A DNA stretch of 64,000 nucleotides from Opisthocomus hoazin (lineage: Eukaryota; Chordata; Aves; Opisthocomiformes; Opisthocomidae), in assembly GCF_030867145.1 (NCBI RefSeq), contig NC_134429.1:16404615-16468614 (forward strand), given 5' to 3'. The translations under genes were made by a program, and so were the position numbers. The notes under the pieces were generated by a model. It saw only the letters and a list, made by a program, of their open reading frames with translations, had not been told where the DNA came from and searched no databases. Position 1 is the first letter of the stretch; each line of letters starts with the position of its first letter. Of the stretch, positions 59,906 to 64,000 are shown one piece after another.

Positions 59906-62340
59906 ACACTGGTCCAAGTCTGGGCCAGCAAGGGGACCCTGGCACTTTGGAGAACTGAGTATTTTGTTACTTCAGACCTCTGTGTCTCCCCATCACCCCC
60001 AGATTGGTCACTAGCATGGCGTTACCTCCAAGCACTTTCCCGGTTCAGAGCCTCTGGTCCATTTCACACGAGTGATTTGCACAAATAATTAATTATGCTA
60101 GTTGGTCCCAGATGTGGAGACCCAGACCTGGGGTGTACCATGTACACCTTGTAAGCAGGCTGATACTGAGCCGAGGACTGAATTTTTGGCTCACCAAGCT
60201 CTGGGTTTCAGAGCTGCTGCCTGTCTATCTGCGCTTGGGGCAGTGTCCTCTGCCTCTGGGCAGACTGTTCCCCATGGGAGCTGCCCATGCCAAGAAGAAA
60301 GCAAGGGCTTTATACGTCACCCACTCCACCCAGGTGTGGGAGACACCAGTTTCTTGGTCTTGATGTTCTCAGCTTTGACGGCAGCTCAGCCAGACTAGAG
60401 ACAAGACCAATCTCTGTGACCACTGGAAAGCAAGGTCTTTGGTTTTAGCAGGACACATTGCCTCAAAGCCAGGGAGAGACAGCTAGAGGGAAGCTGGTAT
60501 GCCTCTGTCCCACAGGGTTACAGATCTGTATTGACCCTAAATGGAAGAGACGCTGTCTGCACCAAGTTTTGGCTAATTTTTCTAGTCCCACCATACAGCA
60601 CCATTTCTCTTTGGAATAACCCCAAGCAACGGTTGGATGGCCACAGTCATCATGGCTGGGGTGCCGCCAGGCTGGATGGGGTCTGAAGGTCAGGGACAGG
60701 GATCTCATTGATGAGGGACTGTCATTGTTTGAGGAGGTCTTTCCCCTGCCACTAGAGCCATCACTGACTCAAAACTTGGAGCTGAGCAAGGAGCTGCCAC
60801 CCTGTCCATGGAGCCAGCCTCGAGCTGCCCATGCTTGGCTGATAATGAATTTTAAGCTACTTCACGGAGGTTTGGAGCAGCGGTGGGACAGAAGGAAGCT
60901 CAGACCTGGGAGTCAGGGGGATGGGTGATTGCAAGGCTGGACTTCTTGGTTTGGAGAGATAAGGTTCAGGTTTGTGCAGAACTCTTCAGCCTGGCAGCAC
61001 CAGCCAGTGGCTGGGGCAGCCAATTTGCTTTCAGGGCTTGAAAGCTTCAGGAGGAATTTGCTGGAGCAAATTCTGTGCTGCTGGGCCAAGTAGCTGTTCA
61101 CTAGGGGATGAGGACCAGGTGTGGCTGCTGGACCAGACTTCCCACATCTCTTTGCAAGTGCTAGAAATCACCTTCTTTTCCTTTCTTCGTGGTCCCTTCA
61201 CGGCCATGGGCCTAGTGCTCATACCTCTGTGCCTTCCTGGTACCAAGAGGCTGCAAAGCATCCAGATCTAGGCATAATCCTCAACACAGCTGGGACAAAT
61301 GCTGGTTCTGGATCCCAAAATACTTTTGGGTGGGAATGAATGAAGGCTTCTTGCAAATGCTGGGCAGATACCACCCAAATAAATGACCACAAATATTCAA
61401 TTACAGTTTGAAATGCATTTGCGCCAACGTACTCTCTTGAGAATGAGCTTTCCTAGGCAAACACTCAGAAAACCCACATAGTAAGCTCAATTGCTCCCTG
61501 AAAACAAATTTCTGAATTATTTAAGTAACCACTAATGGTGGGAACTGGGGATCTGGCGGCTGAGATGCTAGCTTCAGAAGGCAATCAGAGCTCACTGCTT
61601 GGAAGTGATAAGTGGGGCAAACAGCCTTTCTCACCCCAGATATGGTCCTCAAACCCTCTCACCCCATCCTCTTGTCCCATAGATTGGTGAAGCTAACACC
61701 CGGGCTGAAGCCATCTCCTTGGCATGTCCGTCCTTCTTTGGTGTGTTTCTGCTTCTGGGCTGGCCCAAACAGGAGGCCATGCATATGAACGATGAGACCA
61801 TGAGCACCTGGTCAGACCCAGGCAGGATCCCATCCAAGTGGCTGCCTCTAGCTGGAGGCTCATCTCTGCGGGATGTGGACACACTTCTGGCTTGTCAGCT
61901 CCCCCTACCCTGGTGCTTTTCCATGCCTTGGCAGCCGGGCCAGCCCCTGCCCGGTGCCCAGCACCTTCCCAGGGTGGCTGTCTAGGGGACTTGTTCCAGA
62001 CCATGGCGTGATGGGGCATTTCCCCCAGACCAGGAGACTCAGAGCCCAGCCCTGCCACCGCCTTGCAGAGCCAGCTCTGCCAGTGGGGGGAGTGTGACCT
62101 TGTGACTCCCCACAAATCCCAAATTAATTAATCCCGGGGACGCTGGGGCGGCATGAACAGCCTGTTTGATTTCTCTGCAGTTTTTTCCTGGGGCTCAAAG
62201 GGATTAGTGCAGGCGGGAATGGGGAAACATAACAAGGGGCTCAGCTTTCAGCTCCCGCTCCCAGCCAGCAGACTTCTGTTCTTACCAGAGGTATTAGCAG
62301 CAGTAATCCACAATGTCTCCGGGCGCTATCTGTGTGCGGC
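59906..62340. other. intergenic, no gene seen
   Basis: Mixed DNA, AT-richer at about 61370-61540. Nothing recognised. Confidence 0.4.
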
Positions 62341-62572
62341 ATCCTCTTCCTCTCCCCCCGCTGCCCCCACATGTGTGCTCCCATACTCAGCTCACTCGTG
62401 TGTGTTGATGTCCTGCCTGACAAACTCACACCATCACAGCCCTCTTGGACAAATGCCCCTCCACGTGCATCCCACACCCCTATATCCTAAGGCACATGCA
62501 ATGCCCCACGTGGCGCTACCCAAGTTACTGTGGGGCCACGCACTTCCTGCACATCTGTCCCCATGGCCTAAC

Positions 62573-62692
62573 ACACTTTATGTGCAACCCACTGATGTGT
62601 GCTCTCATGCAGATGTTTTTTATCATGTATACACGCTTTATGTGCCACCCATTGATACGCATGACTCACGCACATGTTCTTTATCAGGTATA
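62573..62692 (+). repeat. 60-bp tandem duplication in a CA/TG-rich tract
   Basis: CTTTATGTGCAACCCACTGA (62576) recurs as CTTTATGTGCCACCCATTGA (62636), an exact 60-bp period. Both copies continue through a diverged ATG..TTTATCA segment. Because 60 is a multiple of three, the plus frame reads a 20-residue repeat (TLYVQPTDV, TLYVPPIDT), but there is no other sign of a gene. Surrounding sequence from about 62340 to 62800 may hold older, more degraded units. Confidence 0.75.
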
Positions 62693-64000
62693 TCCCACCA
62701 GGCTTGGACGCGTCCGCATCCCTTCCCATGCACGCATATCTTACTCATGTAAACTCAGGTGTGCTCACAGCCTGCCCGGCATAGTCTCGTCTCGTCACCC
62801 TCCTCACATGCTTTGCACCAAATACTGGCAAGCTCAGCCTGCTCATGTTGTAGTCTGTGGGCTCAGGTCATTTCTCTTATGCCACTCTTCCATGACTCCT
62901 TGTTTAGAGGGTTAGGCATGCTGGTCCTCACTGAGAACTACACCATGGAATTGGTGCTCCTGAGTCAACACATGAGGCTCAAACTCTTTCTCAGAGGGAG
63001 ATTCGTCACAGCCTGAGCAGTTATCAACTACAAGGACCCATGAAGACATCTGGGCTTGATATCATCTCAGGGCAAAGAAGCCTTCAGTGGAAATAGCTGA
63101 GCTGCCACCACCTGCTTCGTCTGACAAATCTGCTAGCCCCATTGCTGTCTAGCACGCCTTTTAGTACCCCCAGGGTGACTGAGAGCAGAGGGCATTGCTG
63201 TGGCCCAGTAGGCTTGAGCATCTCTGGGAACACCTGGGGTCACTCAGTTTCTAGGAGCGATGCTATCCCCCTGAGGCTGAGTCATCAGCTGCAGTGCCAG
63301 ACTGTGAGTACTGAGGTCCCAGCTAACAGGGACATGAGGATGGACGTATTTAGTGGCCTGTGGGTACCATTCATTGGCTGGTATCCAGTGCCTCTTCATC
63401 TTGCCAGGCAGATGTGAAGACGCAGTGAGTCCTGAGCACAGTCACCCTAAGCATAAGGAAAAGCAGAAAGTATGGAGTAGACAAAAGTACAAGAATTTTG
63501 TTAAAACGCCAAATCACAGATGTGTTAGAAGTGTCCCTTTACTGGGCAGGGAGGAAAAAGTGCTCTGGAACTCAGCTGAGCTCATGCACCTGCTAACTCA
63601 GAATAGACCTGTGCAAGATCTCACCCCTGTGCCTGAAGGCACAGTGAAGCATTGCTGCAGATTATTGGGACCCTCCTAAAAATGACCAAGTTTTCCACGA
63701 ACCAGAGCTTTGCTTGACATCCGTGGAAGAGCAACTGTTAAAACAGTAAGGAAGACCTGTGAAGGCAAAAGAAAAGAGTTTCTCACAAATCTTTTCCAAA
63801 GGCAAACGAACTGATTGAGTGTTGATGAGGGAGGGATGGCAAAGCCACAGATAGAGCACGTGCAATGGCCTTGTCTTTGGGGAAGCACCAAGTGTGGGTG
63901 GATGAGGAGCCCCAGACGTGTTCAGGAGCCCCAGGGGAAGCAGAGAACTGGAGAGGAGTTGGCTGCTGCTTTGGTATGCTCTGACAACAGGTGTGCTGTG
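62693..64000. other. intergenic to window end, nothing recognised
   Basis: Mixed sequence without exon-like or repeat-like signal. No trace of the next gene (ZBTB40 is the expected neighbour on this side by human order). Confidence 0.35.

Noticed and set aside
62153..62752. 199-codon plus frame as a repeat protein
   Set aside because: Explained by the 60-bp tandem repeat and a CA/TG-rich tract; kept only as a low-interest finding.
62340..62800. CRISPR-like array of regularly spaced repeats
   Set aside because: Vertebrate context, diverged units, no unique spacers; an ordinary tandem repeat.
58140..64000. 3' or 5' part of ZBTB40 near the right edge
   Set aside because: Searched for BTB and C2H2 zinc-finger patterns; none seen.

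Overview
This window is bird nuclear DNA, probably from a GC-rich microchromosome. The evidence is a complete split WNT4 gene with vertebrate splice sites and several CR1 LINE copies that end in the avian (ATTCTGTG)n tail. CpG-rich, G/C-homopolymer-rich DNA around the promoter fits the same picture. There are no bacterial-type operons, and nearly all long open frames are antisense or GC-driven shadows.

Layout. WNT4 lies on the minus strand. Its five coding exons are 18110-18186, 6715-6950, 4478-4609, 3538-3680 and 2876-3343. Joined in phase they total 1056 nt, which is 351 codons plus stop, the same length as human WNT4. Positions below 2876 are the 3' side; a putative long 3' UTR may run to an ATTAAA signal at 303-308 and contains one antisense CR1 tail. 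Intron 1 is about 11.2 kb and contains CpG-rich and homeodomain/SOX-like patches. Intron 3 is more than half CR1. The start codon lies in a CpG island (about 17560-18650) with GC boxes. Just upstream of it is a 28-unit, 14-bp GATCT/G6 minisatellite (18661-19055).

From about 19 kb to 64 kb I see no gene I can support. This stretch is upstream of WNT4. In human the next gene on that side is ZBTB40, but none of it is visible here. It holds CR1 copies at 29.8, 36.3, 49.9, 55 and possibly 59.8 kb, a few short tandem repeats, two CTCF-like sites facing each other, and several AT-rich single-copy islands with homeodomain, octamer or SOX/TCF-like words. Those islands are reasonable enhancer candidates for WNT4, but conservation cannot be tested from the sequence alone.

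Biology. WNT4 is a secreted, lipid-modified Wnt ligand used in kidney tubule formation, female gonad and Mullerian duct development. The only protein-coding system visible is this one gene; the remaining sequence is most likely its regulatory landscape plus transposon debris. I found no convincing undescribed system.
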